Assembly: GCF_900166655.1 (NCBI RefSeq)
Contig: NZ_FVZB01000006.1
Coordinates: 434,001-498,000 of the forward strand
DNA from: Halobacillus hunanensis
GTDB lineage: Bacteria; Bacillota; Bacilli; Bacillales; Halobacillaceae
Reading direction: 5' to 3'
Length of the DNA: 64,000 nt
Shown here: positions 1 to 7,570 of the stretch, in pieces
How positions within the stretch are numbered: position 1 is the first letter of the stretch
How the letters are laid out: the number at the start of each line of letters is the position of its first letter
Position numbers and translations under genes: made by a program
The notes under the pieces: generated by a model
What the model saw: the letters and a program-made list of their open reading frames with translations, nothing else
The model's database searches: none
What the model was told of the DNA's origin: nothing

Positions 1-119
1 AATAGCATATATAACCCCATAAAATCAGTAAAGAGCAGAACATGAATAATAGTCATGGATCTAATTTCCGCTGCTAAATATCTAATTGTTAAGTATTCCG
101 TAAACTTGTTTTGATTCAT
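1..119 (-). CDS. Partial membrane protein, paralogue of the LXG immunity candidate (N-terminus only)
   Basis: Reading the minus strand from an ATG at 119, the translation runs open to the left edge of the window (about 39 residues). It aligns with the N-terminus of the intact membrane protein at 2507-3247: both have a KF.EY start, an ..EIR or ..DIR motif, and then IHVLLFTD opening the first membrane segment. A GGGAG ribosome site lies about 11 bases upstream. It therefore looks like another copy of the same small polytopic membrane protein family, lying downstream of the broken copy at 185-868 on the same strand. Whether it is intact beyond the edge cannot be seen. A role as an orphan immunity gene is inferred from the paralogy. 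Confidence 0.7.
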   Translation of the reverse strand, partial: MNQNKFTEYLTIRYLAAEIRSMTIIHVLLFTDFMGLYML

Positions 120-184
120 AGTTATTTCTACTCCCAATTAATCTAGTGATTATGATTTTAAAAGATGCTTTCCATTTTTATCTG

Positions 185-868
185 TTAGCTTAATTTCCTC
201 TGTTTCTTAGGTGCATTCAATTTGGGGTATTTCTCATTCAAAGCATGTTTGTTTTTTCTTGAAAAATAATATTGGTGAATAAATTTAATACAAAAAACAG
301 GATAAAGAATAATCATAGATTCACATGCTACAAAGATTAATGCTTTTAAATCATCACTTAATATAATAGAAAAAATAAATTGCCCTATTACGTAACTTAA
401 GGCAGGTGTTATTGCCACAAGGGGAGCCCAATTTCGCCTTGGACCTTTTAGTGGACTCAGCTTTCCATATAGAAATAATAGATGAAGCACTTGTACAGCA
501 ATAATACTCAGAATATAAAGCCTCAACGAAATGAAAAAAAATTGGAGTGATTGAAACGGAAAAAGGTTATAAAGAAACTTCTGAATAACTAAAAACATTA
601 TGAATGAGGTGAACAATCCCCAGATCCCAAAGAATAAATGAAAAGAACTTTCAAATCTGTAAGGAGCAATCAAATATAACAAAGCCTACACGTTTAAAAT
701 CATTCCCAGAACGGTTGCGATCGGTAAAGCAAAAGGCAACTCAGAAGGACCTAATAAAGCATAAAGTCCCATCAAATCAGTTAAAATTAAAACATGTAAA
801 ATACCCTTCGACCGAATTTCTCCATGATCTTCTAGTTTTAGATATTTTTCAAACATTTTTTTGTTCAT
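185..868 (-). pseudogene. Immunity-like membrane protein broken by an in-frame amber codon
   Basis: Two consecutive open segments, 686-868 (60 residues) and 185-685, lie in the same frame, separated only by TAG at 688-686. Translated through, the reading matches the 246-residue membrane protein at 2507-3247 without a gap: ILN-V-stop-A-L-L-Y-L-IAP here against ILN-L-W-L-I-L-Y-L-VAP there. The stop falls exactly where the intact copy has tryptophan, so a TGG to TAG change is the simplest explanation. The rest keeps the multi-membrane-segment pattern and the basic C-terminal tail (KKQRK). Restart at the TTG at 682 would make a protein lacking the first segments. Called a pseudogene; programmed readthrough or a sequencing error are alternatives. 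Confidence 0.75.
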
Positions 869-940
869 GTTTTACAATCTTTTCCCCTTCTACTATTTCT
901 TGAGATACCTAAAGTACATGTTCTACCAAGGGTTCCTAAT

Positions 941-1000
941 AAGTGGGTAAGTCTCGCCATAAGAATTGGATAAAGCATAGCTAAAACAACATTTTATCGA
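941..1000 (-). pseudogene. Short relic of a further immunity-like membrane protein copy
   Basis: On the minus strand, 941-990 translates to VVLAMLYPILMARLTH, nearly the same as VILTMLYPILMTRLTH in the last membrane segment of the intact protein at 2507-3247. DNA similarity to positions 2655-2700 is also plain. About two bases are missing just upstream, so the frame is lost, and no further match is seen on either side. This is a fossil of another copy of the family, lying between the broken copy and the gene at 1113. Confidence 0.65.
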
Positions 1001-1112
1001 ACTCATTTTCCCATTTCCAGTTATGCTACTATAGTAATCAGTTGAAACATATAAAGATTGACAGTTGAATCATTAAATATAATAGTTTAGAAGTCAAAGG
1101 AGACATGCTTAT

Positions 1113-1934
1113 ATGGAAAACAAAGAATCTTTATATTTAACGCACAAGGAAATATATGTATTACTAGGTTTAATAAAAGCACCAATTGCTTTTGGGATAG
1201 ATGACCCTTTCCTTGCTTTATCAAGTGAAGAGGTGAAGAAAGAATGGGAGGGAGTCATAATAAGCCTAAGGGATAGAAACCTCTTAGGGAAGGACGAAGA
1301 CGGCGAATTCTGGATCGATGAAGATATGATCACCTCTTTGTCCGTAATGGCCTATTCAAATGTGGTTATACAGGTTGACTCTCTTTATAAAATGACATCT
1401 CACTCTACCTTCTATGTCGCGGAAGAGTTTGTGATAGAATGTGAGAAACTGAATAACAAAATATTTAGATTGCAACAACTGGATGAACCAAATGTTTCTA
1501 TAAAAAACGTGATCCTTCCAAGAGTAGGCCTTGATCATAAGAATCCATCTAAATCAGGAATTCTCACGTTACCTGGAACATTTATAAACGAATTCATCGA
1601 CAACAAAAGCTATCTCAATGTAGAGGATGAAGATGTTAGAAACCTCAATGATAGTACTCAGAGTCTAAGTTTATGGAAAGATCTAAAAAAATCCTTAAAC
1701 CGAAGTGAGCGAATTAGCCGCATGGTGATGTATTATTTTACCGATAATAATTGGAAAGTTGAAGGCGTTTTTGCGGTGTTTTCCCCTTCAAACAATTGGA
1801 CACTTAGAATGATTGAAAAAGACGGTAAGGAGTATCTTCAAGCTAAACAAGTTGATTTACTTGGTCTCACAAAGGAGTATGGTGCAGTGTTGGAACGTAC
1901 ACTTAAGGATAAAGATTTTCTTATTTTAAAATGA
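1113..1934 (+). CDS. Uncharacterised 273-aa protein in the LXG toxin island
   Basis: Soluble protein without signal peptide or membrane segment, preceded by AAAGGAG and followed at once by a strong terminator, so it is a single-gene unit. It is the only plus-strand gene in the island and separates the intact immunity gene from its decayed copies. The N-terminus (LTHKEIYVLLGLIKAP, then ..GIDDPF) and the mixed alpha/beta content with about 270 residues recall EspG-like or DUF5081-type proteins found at type VII secretion loci, but I recognise no diagnostic motif, so that link is only a suspicion. It could be a chaperone, a regulator or an unrelated gene. Confidence 0.6.
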   Translation: MENKESLYLTHKEIYVLLGLIKAPIAFGIDDPFLALSSEEVKKEWEGVIISLRDRNLLGKDEDGEFWIDEDMITSLSVMAYSNVVIQVDSLYKMTSHSTFYVAEEFVIECEKLNNKIFRLQQLDEPNVSIKNVILPRVGLDHKNPSKSGILTLPGTFINEFIDNKSYLNVEDEDVRNLNDSTQSLSLWKDLKKSLNRSERISRMVMYYFTDNNWKVEGVFAVFSPSNNWTLRMIEKDGKEYLQAKQVDLLGLTKEYGAVLERTLKDKDFLILK

Positions 1935-1945
1935 AAGGTTTATCA

Positions 1946-1983
1946 GGCATTTATGTACCGAAGGTACATAAATGCCTTTTTTT
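1946..1983 (+). terminator. Intrinsic terminator after the 273-aa gene
   Basis: A perfect 14-bp stem (GGCATTTATGTACC / GGTACATAAATGCC) with a 3-base GAA loop is followed by seven T. It begins 12 bases after the stop codon of the upstream gene. Confidence 0.9.
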
Positions 1984-2061
1984 AAATAACTCATATATGA
2001 TATCTCACTGGTAACCTTATGTATTCTTTAGCTTATAGTTCACTCTGACACCGTACGATGC

Positions 2062-2484
2062 CTAATCATCGCTATATTCTATCAGGTATTCTATAATATC
2101 GTTTGTGTTATCCGCATGGAAAACAGTACGATCAAAATCCAGCATATAATCTTGGGTAGAATAGAATAGTTCGTCTGGATGTATCATCTTGAAAAAATTA
2201 CGGATCCTATGTTTTTTTTTGTATTCACTTTTTATTCTATCTATTTCCTCAATCTCACCTCTAATAATTAAAAAATATGGATACTGATTAGGCATTATTT
2301 TTTCTTTTAACACTCGGTCTTGCTCTTTGGTAATATATTCGCTTTTCATAACAGAGATATTAAGATCGTCCGGCTCGGCTCCCTCTCCGATTTCGTCTAC
2401 TACATCTTCAATTTCTTCATCTGAAAGGTCATCATTTAGATCTAAAATCATAATTCTATGTTGAAATTTTGGATGAACGCTCAT
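2062..2484 (-). CDS. Uncharacterised acidic 140-aa protein downstream of the immunity candidate
   Basis: An acidic soluble protein (runs such as DLNDDLSDEEIEDVVDEI) without membrane segments or signal peptide. The ATG at 2484 is preferred because CAGGGG lies at a fitting distance; a GTG two codons earlier is possible. It follows the membrane immunity candidate by 22 bases on the same strand and is probably the last gene of the toxin operon. I do not recognise the family. By position it could be a second immunity or regulatory protein, but nothing in the sequence shows this. Confidence 0.6.
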   Translation of the reverse strand: MSVHPKFQHRIMILDLNDDLSDEEIEDVVDEIGEGAEPDDLNISVMKSEYITKEQDRVLKEKIMPNQYPYFLIIRGEIEEIDRIKSEYKKKHRIRNFFKMIHPDELFYSTQDYMLDFDRTVFHADNTNDIIEYLIEYSDD

Positions 2485-2506
2485 AGTCACTACCCCTGTC
2501 TTATAT

Positions 2507-3247
2507 TTAATTTACTGCATTCTTTTTCCTCTTTGTTTTTCGCTTATGTTTATTTGAATTTTTCTTATCGAATTTTCTATCCTTTTTTGGCTTTCCTAAA
2601 CCTGAATATATTTTCATAACTTCTTTTTTATGCTTTCTAAGGAAAAAATACTGATGGGTAAGTCTTGTCATAAGAATTGGATAAAGCATGGTTAAAATAA
2701 CACATCCGACAAATAGTAAAGCTTTTATGTCGTCACTATTTATTGCTGATAAAATTAACTGAGCAAATAAATAACCAACCCCCGGAACAATGGCTAACCA
2801 CCTTGGCCAGGCTCCAGGACCATCAGGGATTTTAACTTTGTCATATAAAGACAAGTAATGAGTCACTAATACACTAACAATAGTTATAAGATAAAAAGCT
2901 AATCCTAAATAAAAAAATAGAAGCGATTCAAATTGGACAATGGTATATAGAAACTTCTGGGTTACTAAAAAATATAAAAATGACGTTAAAACTCCCCATA
3001 CTCCGTAAAATAAAACAAAAGATAATTCAAATTTATAGGGGGCCACCAAATAAAGAATTAACCATAAGTTCAAAATTATTACAGGTATAATAGCAAGATA
3101 AATAAAAAAGGGAATTTTTGGATCACCTAATAATGACCCAAACCCTAGCAAATCAGTAAATAGAAGTACGTGTATAAGTGCATGAAATCGTATGTCTCCA
3201 GGGGATGTCTTTATAGCTGTGTATTCTTCAAACTTTTTTTTATCCAT
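2507..3247 (-). CDS. Polytopic membrane protein, probable immunity protein for the LXG toxin
   Basis: A 246-residue protein with about six hydrophobic segments (near residues 24-42, 46-70, 76-100, 105-130, 150-168 and 173-192) and a very basic tail rich in K and R. It starts 25 bases after the toxin gene on the same strand, the usual place for an immunity gene in LXG toxin operons. LXG toxins that attack membranes, such as streptococcal TelE, are known to be paired with membrane-bound immunity proteins, and the toxin here has a glycine-zipper C-terminus, which fits. Further copies, broken or partial, lie at 1-1000, as is common for immunity genes. No named family was recognised; the role is inferred from context. 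Confidence 0.65.
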   Translation of the reverse strand: MDKKKFEEYTAIKTSPGDIRFHALIHVLLFTDLLGFGSLLGDPKIPFFIYLAIIPVIILNLWLILYLVAPYKFELSFVLFYGVWGVLTSFLYFLVTQKFLYTIVQFESLLFFYLGLAFYLITIVSVLVTHYLSLYDKVKIPDGPGAWPRWLAIVPGVGYLFAQLILSAINSDDIKALLFVGCVILTMLYPILMTRLTHQYFFLRKHKKEVMKIYSGLGKPKKDRKFDKKNSNKHKRKTKRKKNAVN

Positions 3248-3272
3248 ATAAAAGTATTCTCACCTTTGTTAA

Positions 3273-4814
3273 TTAAAATAATTCACCAAAAAAATTCTGT
3301 ACTCCAACAATAATCCCAGTGGTTCCTTTTTGAATAACATCACCTACAGAGTCTGATGTTCCATCTCCATCCACATCAAACAAATTCACTTCACTCAAGA
3401 AGTAAGAAACAAACAAACCTGCGGCAAAGCCTGCAGCCATTCCAACAGGACCTGCCCACGCTCCAACGTAAGCCCCTACCTGCCCACCTATGTATGCTGA
3501 TGATAATATTGAAGCAACACCGACTGTTGTACTACTAACCACATTACCAGCTATTTTACTCCCCGATTGATTATGATCTAAACCATAGGTAACATCAGAA
3601 ATTGCGGAAAGCCCTATCCCTAGAAAACCAACTTTTCCAGCAGTCCCCTTAAAGCTATTCTTCAAACTAACTTTTCCGTCAACTAAACCACGGACTTCAG
3701 CTACTTTACCATGATTCGAATTATAATCTGTGTAGGATTTCTTTTTAACTCCAAATAATTCAGGTTTTGTAAATATCATTTTAGACCGTGGCTTACCTTG
3801 CGCGGTAAAGTATCCCTCTTCTCTAACACTAGCACCCATAGCCTTTAATTTCGCATGTTTAGCTGCTTGAGAAGCACCGTAAATATTTTGCATTAAAGTA
3901 CTACCAGATTTGATCGGCCTCCCGGCAACTAGCCCTAAAGTTTCTAATCCATTACCAAACGTCTGTTCAGTACTACTTCTATATTCTTCTGGTACGCATG
4001 CTTGAGGATTAGCTACCGATAAATTGTTTGTTACTCTTTGCATAGTAGCAAGAGTTTCGAATTTAGCTGAATCTACTCCTGAAATATCTATGCTACGATG
4101 ATTACCACCTATTGTCGAATTAAAGGGTGTTGATAATAGTACCCCTTGTTCAATCATATCCCTTATGGTACCCGTTCTCAGGTAATAGTCTGTCACTTCA
4201 TTAATTTCTTTGCTATTTAAGAAAACACCGCTTTTGGACCACCCTTGAATCTTACTGATCAGCTGCTGAACACCTTGTAAACTACTTGAAGCTTCACGGA
4301 GTTTAGAAGTGCTTTGTGCATCTACAGTTCTCAGGTCTTCCATGGTCTGTTGATTGTGGTTTCTCGCACTATCAATCTGTGAATCAAATAGAGATGTAGA
4401 TACTAATGAACCACCAATAAAGTCACTGACTTCCATAAACCGATTATTGATAGTACCGATTGATTCTTGAGTCATTTGAACAGCTTTGTTGAGGCCATTT
4501 TTTATTTCTGTCGTAATAAAATCCTCTCGTACCATTCCATCTTCTGTCTCGTAATTTCTAACATTCATTTGTATGTCTTTTAAACTTTGAATATATTGAT
4601 CTAAGAATTGGTTGAGAAGCAGCAGGACTGGGATATGTAAAACTTTGAAATACTCTTTGATTGCGGTCCCGCCTTCTCCTTTTAATGCATCTTCTAAGTC
4701 TATCACCTTATGCATCGCCTCGCGAAGAGAAAGGAGTTGTTCTTGTTCTTTTTCCTTCTTCTTAATCGATTGTTCAATACCTGTTAGAGTTTCCGACACT
4801 TTTAAAACTTTCAT
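3273..4814 (-). CDS. LXG-domain toxin with glycine-zipper C-terminus (type VII secretion substrate)
   Basis: A 513-residue protein. Residues 1 to about 210 are helical and carry the LXG signature (ALKGEGGTAIKEY near 42-54), the targeting domain of type VII secreted antibacterial toxins. The C-terminus is hydrophobic and glycine-rich: G443, G447, G451, G455 and G458, G462, G466 form GxxxG repeats, a glycine zipper typical of pore-forming or membrane-inserting segments. Right after it, residues 480-489 (DVDGDGTSDS) resemble a calcium-binding loop. No nuclease, deaminase or NADase motif was seen. Its start overlaps the YwqI-like gene by 4 bases (ATGA), so the two are translationally coupled. The likely action is membrane permeabilisation of rival Gram-positive cells; this is inference from the zipper. 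Confidence 0.8.
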   Translation of the reverse strand: MKVLKVSETLTGIEQSIKKKEKEQEQLLSLREAMHKVIDLEDALKGEGGTAIKEYFKVLHIPVLLLLNQFLDQYIQSLKDIQMNVRNYETEDGMVREDFITTEIKNGLNKAVQMTQESIGTINNRFMEVSDFIGGSLVSTSLFDSQIDSARNHNQQTMEDLRTVDAQSTSKLREASSSLQGVQQLISKIQGWSKSGVFLNSKEINEVTDYYLRTGTIRDMIEQGVLLSTPFNSTIGGNHRSIDISGVDSAKFETLATMQRVTNNLSVANPQACVPEEYRSSTEQTFGNGLETLGLVAGRPIKSGSTLMQNIYGASQAAKHAKLKAMGASVREEGYFTAQGKPRSKMIFTKPELFGVKKKSYTDYNSNHGKVAEVRGLVDGKVSLKNSFKGTAGKVGFLGIGLSAISDVTYGLDHNQSGSKIAGNVVSSTTVGVASILSSAYIGGQVGAYVGAWAGPVGMAAGFAAGLFVSYFLSEVNLFDVDGDGTSDSVGDVIQKGTTGIIVGVQNFFGELF

Positions 4815-5095
4815 CGTCCTGACCCCTTACTAATGTTGCTGCCTATGGATTCTTCTACTTGAATGAATGATTCAATACTCGACCATGAATCATTTTCTGC
4901 TTTTACCAGCGTGTCTTTATAATGTTGAATCGTTTGATAGTATGTATTTTCGATTTCTTCTATTTTTTGAATAAAATCTAATGTAGATTGGTTGAGTTCC
5001 AAGCTTGGTTTTGTTGTATCCACATTATTGATTTTTGATTTCAAATCGTTGAAGGCCGGTTCGGCTATGCTTTGATCAACCTTTATCTCTGCCAT
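4811..5095 (-). CDS. YwqI-like (DUF5344) small partner of the LXG toxin
   Basis: A 94-residue all-helical protein with no signal peptide. It has the size and layout of Bacillus subtilis YwqI: a short N-terminal stretch, then heptad-like helices, including a W in DSWSSIESF. It lies between the YwqH-like gene and the LXG gene, the same order as ywqH-ywqI-ywqJ. Small helical proteins of this kind are known to bind the LXG domain and help present it to the type VII secretion apparatus. A clear GGAGGGG ribosome site precedes the ATG, and the stop overlaps the toxin start. Confidence 0.75.
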   Translation of the reverse strand: MAEIKVDQSIAEPAFNDLKSKINNVDTTKPSLELNQSTLDFIQKIEEIENTYYQTIQHYKDTLVKAENDSWSSIESFIQVEESIGSNISKGSGR

Positions 5096-5108
5096 ATTAT
5101 CCCCTCCG

Positions 5109-5492
5109 CTATGTAGTTTTTAATTGATTAATACGGTCGTTTTTGGAGTTTATGCTACTTGAAATCCCATGGTTGGCAGACTCTAACCGTGCGATTTCCC
5201 CTTCAATCTCTTCTAGGATCGCCTCGACCTGTTGTGTAGTCATGTTTATGTAGGATTGTTCTATATTCTCACGTATATTTAAAAATTCACTCGCATGTTT
5301 CCCCGCCCAATGGGATGGTGATAAATCAGGTTCAGATAAAAACCTTTTTTGGGCTGAAAGTGTCCCCTGTTCATTTGCTATTTCTATTTTTGCCAAACGC
5401 AAACGTTGTATTTTTTCTTGATTATTATTCCATTGATTACGAAGCATGGAAATATCATTATACAAGTTAGTTATCATTATTTCATTATCCAT
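5109..5492 (-). CDS. YwqH-like (DUF5082) coiled-coil partner of the LXG toxin
   Basis: A 127-residue helical protein with predicted coiled coil at both ends (residues about 12-50 and 90-125) and the central W in HWAGKHASEF, a layout shared with YwqH. It is the first gene of the operon YwqH-like, YwqI-like, LXG toxin, immunity protein; the next start is 13 bases downstream. The family forms WXG100-like helical hairpins that act as LXG targeting factors. Start ATG at 5492 has GAGGTGA upstream. The secretion machine itself (YukE/EssC etc.) is not in this window. Confidence 0.75.
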   Translation of the reverse strand: MDNEIMITNLYNDISMLRNQWNNNQEKIQRLRLAKIEIANEQGTLSAQKRFLSEPDLSPSHWAGKHASEFLNIRENIEQSYINMTTQQVEAILEEIEGEIARLESANHGISSSINSKNDRINQLKTT

Positions 5493-5859
5493 TCAATCGT
5501 TCACCTCTTCTTCTTAACGCCTCATGACTTTAAAGAATTTTACTATGGTATTGATGGCCATGACTTCGATGCACACTATTTTCTACATATTGAGAATATA
5601 CTTTTATCTCATCCTTCATATTCCGATCGTAAGCAAATTGACACCATTATCCTTTAAATGCTTTCTTAAGTATCAACTTTTTTCCATATTATTAACATTT
5701 AGTATATAAAAAATTGGTGAATAAAGAAATGCACTCGTGGGCTTTTCTAATAAAAACACTCATTTTGACTCACTTTGAAACTACCAGTTTGTCACATTTT
5801 GTCCGATAATCTATAATTGAAATATATTTCTGAATAATTACACATATGGAGGTGAAACA
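5493..5859. other. Divergent intergenic region between the toxin operon and the pxp operon
   Basis: This 367-base AT-rich stretch must hold promoters for both flanking operons. I see a good plus-strand promoter at 5789-5817 (listed separately) but no convincing one for the toxin operon; TTGATA near 5670-5675 on the minus strand is the best candidate -35. No small gene with a ribosome site was found. Confidence 0.5.
5789..5817 (+). promoter_or_regulatory. Sigma-A promoter of the 5-oxoprolinase operon
   Basis: TTGTCA at 5789-5794, a 17-base spacer and TATAAT at 5812-5817 form a near-consensus vegetative promoter, with start expected near 5824 and the pxpB ATG at 5860. Confidence 0.75.
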
Positions 5860-6576
5860 ATGAATTATTCTTTATCTCCCCTGGGCGATCAGGCTATTGT
5901 TATCTCTTTAGGTGAGGAGATTAATGAAGATACCCAACATAAAGTGCGCATCCTCTCTCACTTATTAGATCAGGAAAACCCTGAATGGATGATTGAATAC
6001 ATACCTGCTTTCACCACTATTACCTTGTTTTATAGCGCTACTCAGTTTAGCCATGCTGATGAATTGCCTTACGAAATAGTCAGCAGGAAAGTTGATGCTC
6101 TGATGTCAACCGTAAGAACCGGTGAAACAGAAGAAGCTAGAACAATTGAAATCCCTGTTTGTTATGGCGGAGAGTACGGGCCTGACTTAGACTTCGTGGC
6201 TGAGCACAATAATCTCACCCGCGAAGAAGTAATTCAAATCCATAGTGGCGGAGAGTACACCGTTTACATGATTGGATTTGCCCCTGGATTTCCTTTTATA
6301 GGGGGAATGTCAGAAAAAATTGCCGCGCCAAGAAGGGAATCTCCCCGTTTAAAGATTCCTGAACGCACGGTGGGAATTGCCGGGATGCAAACGGGAGTAT
6401 ATCCCATTGAAACGCCCGGTGGCTGGCAATTAATCGGGCGAACACCTATGAAACTATTTACTCCTGAGCAAGACATTCCGAGTCTGCTGCGCGCGGGGGA
6501 TAAGATTCATTTTAAAGAAATCAGTGAGGATGAGTATCACAGCTGGGAGGACGCTAGCCATGCTGAAGATTATTAA
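5860..6576 (+). CDS. pxpB: 5-oxoprolinase subunit PxpB (KipI family)
   Basis: A 238-residue cytosolic protein. It opens with the typical YSLSPLGDQAIVISLG motif and carries the conserved YMIGFAPGFPFIGG and TPGGWQLIGRTP motifs of the KipI/AHS1 family. With PxpA and PxpC it makes the ATP-dependent 5-oxoprolinase that opens 5-oxo-L-proline (pyroglutamate) to L-glutamate. In B. subtilis the orthologue KipI also inhibits the sporulation kinase KinA. It is the first gene of the operon, with GGAGGTG eight bases before the ATG, and its 3' end overlaps pxpC by 17 bases. Confidence 0.92.
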   Translation: MNYSLSPLGDQAIVISLGEEINEDTQHKVRILSHLLDQENPEWMIEYIPAFTTITLFYSATQFSHADELPYEIVSRKVDALMSTVRTGETEEARTIEIPVCYGGEYGPDLDFVAEHNNLTREEVIQIHSGGEYTVYMIGFAPGFPFIGGMSEKIAAPRRESPRLKIPERTVGIAGMQTGVYPIETPGGWQLIGRTPMKLFTPEQDIPSLLRAGDKIHFKEISEDEYHSWEDASHAEDY

Positions 6577-7570
6577 AGAAGGAATGCTGACAAGTGTGCA
6601 AGATCTAGGTCGGACAGGCTATCAGAAGTATGGCGTGATTGTAAGCGGAAGCATGGACTCTTATGCTCATCGAATCGCTAATCTTCTAGTCGGAAACGAG
6701 GAAAATGCAGCTGCTTTGGAAGCTACTCTTTTAGGTCCTGAGATCGAATTCAAACAAGATTCCATGATAGCAATTTGCGGAGGAGACCTCTCCCCAACCA
6801 TTAATGGTCAGAAAGTAAATACTTGGCGGTCGATTTTTGTTAAGGAAGGGTCAGTGCTTAAGTTTGGAAAAAGCCGCACGGGGTGCAGAGCTTATATCGC
6901 TGTAACTGGTGGGTTAGATATCCAAGAAGTTATGGACAGCCAATCGACATACCTTCGAGCGAAGTTAGGCGGCTATCAGGGGCGGGCCCTTAAATCCGGA
7001 GATCAACTTCCCATGGTCCATCCAAATGACATGCAGAGAAAGTTAATGGATTCTATACGCCAGAGAATGGGCAGTAATTATGTCTATGAAACAGATTGGA
7101 TGCCAGCTGCTGATATGATCCCTGAATACTCCTCTCAACCAGTCATCCAAATGTTGAGAGGACCACAATATGCGTTATTCAATGAGCAGAGCCAGCGGAT
7201 CATTTATGAAGAACCTTACTCTGTATCGTCACAATCCGATCGAATGGGTTATCGCTTGGAAGGTTCCCCTCTCTCCCTAACGGAGTCAAAGGAGCTTATT
7301 TCTGAAGCAGTAGCCTTCGGGTCAATCCAGGTTCCATCCGATGGAAACCCGATTATACTTATGGCGGATCGCCAGACGACAGGCGGCTACCCGAAGATCG
7401 GACAAATTGCTTCGGTTGACTTGCCGCTCGTCAGTCAGTTGAAACCAGGTGACCAGATATCCTTCCGGGAAGTTACACTCGAAGAAGCACAGCGGGCTCT
7501 CATCGATCAAGAGAAGTCTATCCAAATTTTGAAGCGCTCCATTACGTTAAAAAGCAAGGAGGAATTATAA
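6560..7570 (+). CDS. pxpC: 5-oxoprolinase subunit PxpC (KipA family)
   Basis: KipA/AHS2-family protein of 336 residues. The start at 6560 is chosen over the ATG at 6524 because it gives the family's normal N-terminus (MLKIIKEGMLTSVQDLGR) and has GGGAGG upstream. Further marks are YGVIVSGSMDSYAHRIAN, the ..AICGGDLSP.. segment and, near the C-terminus, DRQTTGGYPKIG. It forms the carboxyltransferase-like partner of PxpB in the three-subunit 5-oxoprolinase. It overlaps pxpB and its stop abuts the pxpA start, so the three are one translational unit. Confidence 0.92.
   Translation: MLKIIKEGMLTSVQDLGRTGYQKYGVIVSGSMDSYAHRIANLLVGNEENAAALEATLLGPEIEFKQDSMIAICGGDLSPTINGQKVNTWRSIFVKEGSVLKFGKSRTGCRAYIAVTGGLDIQEVMDSQSTYLRAKLGGYQGRALKSGDQLPMVHPNDMQRKLMDSIRQRMGSNYVYETDWMPAADMIPEYSSQPVIQMLRGPQYALFNEQSQRIIYEEPYSVSSQSDRMGYRLEGSPLSLTESKELISEAVAFGSIQVPSDGNPIILMADRQTTGGYPKIGQIASVDLPLVSQLKPGDQISFREVTLEEAQRALIDQEKSIQILKRSITLKSKEEL

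Noticed and set aside
5406-5709. Overlapping plus-strand readings in the toxin/pxp intergenic region
   Set aside because: They lack ribosome sites, overlap the start of the YwqH-like gene and look like AT-rich chance readings.
6524-6559. Longer N-terminus for pxpC
   Set aside because: The added residues do not belong to the KipA family start; the ATG at 6560 has a good ribosome site.
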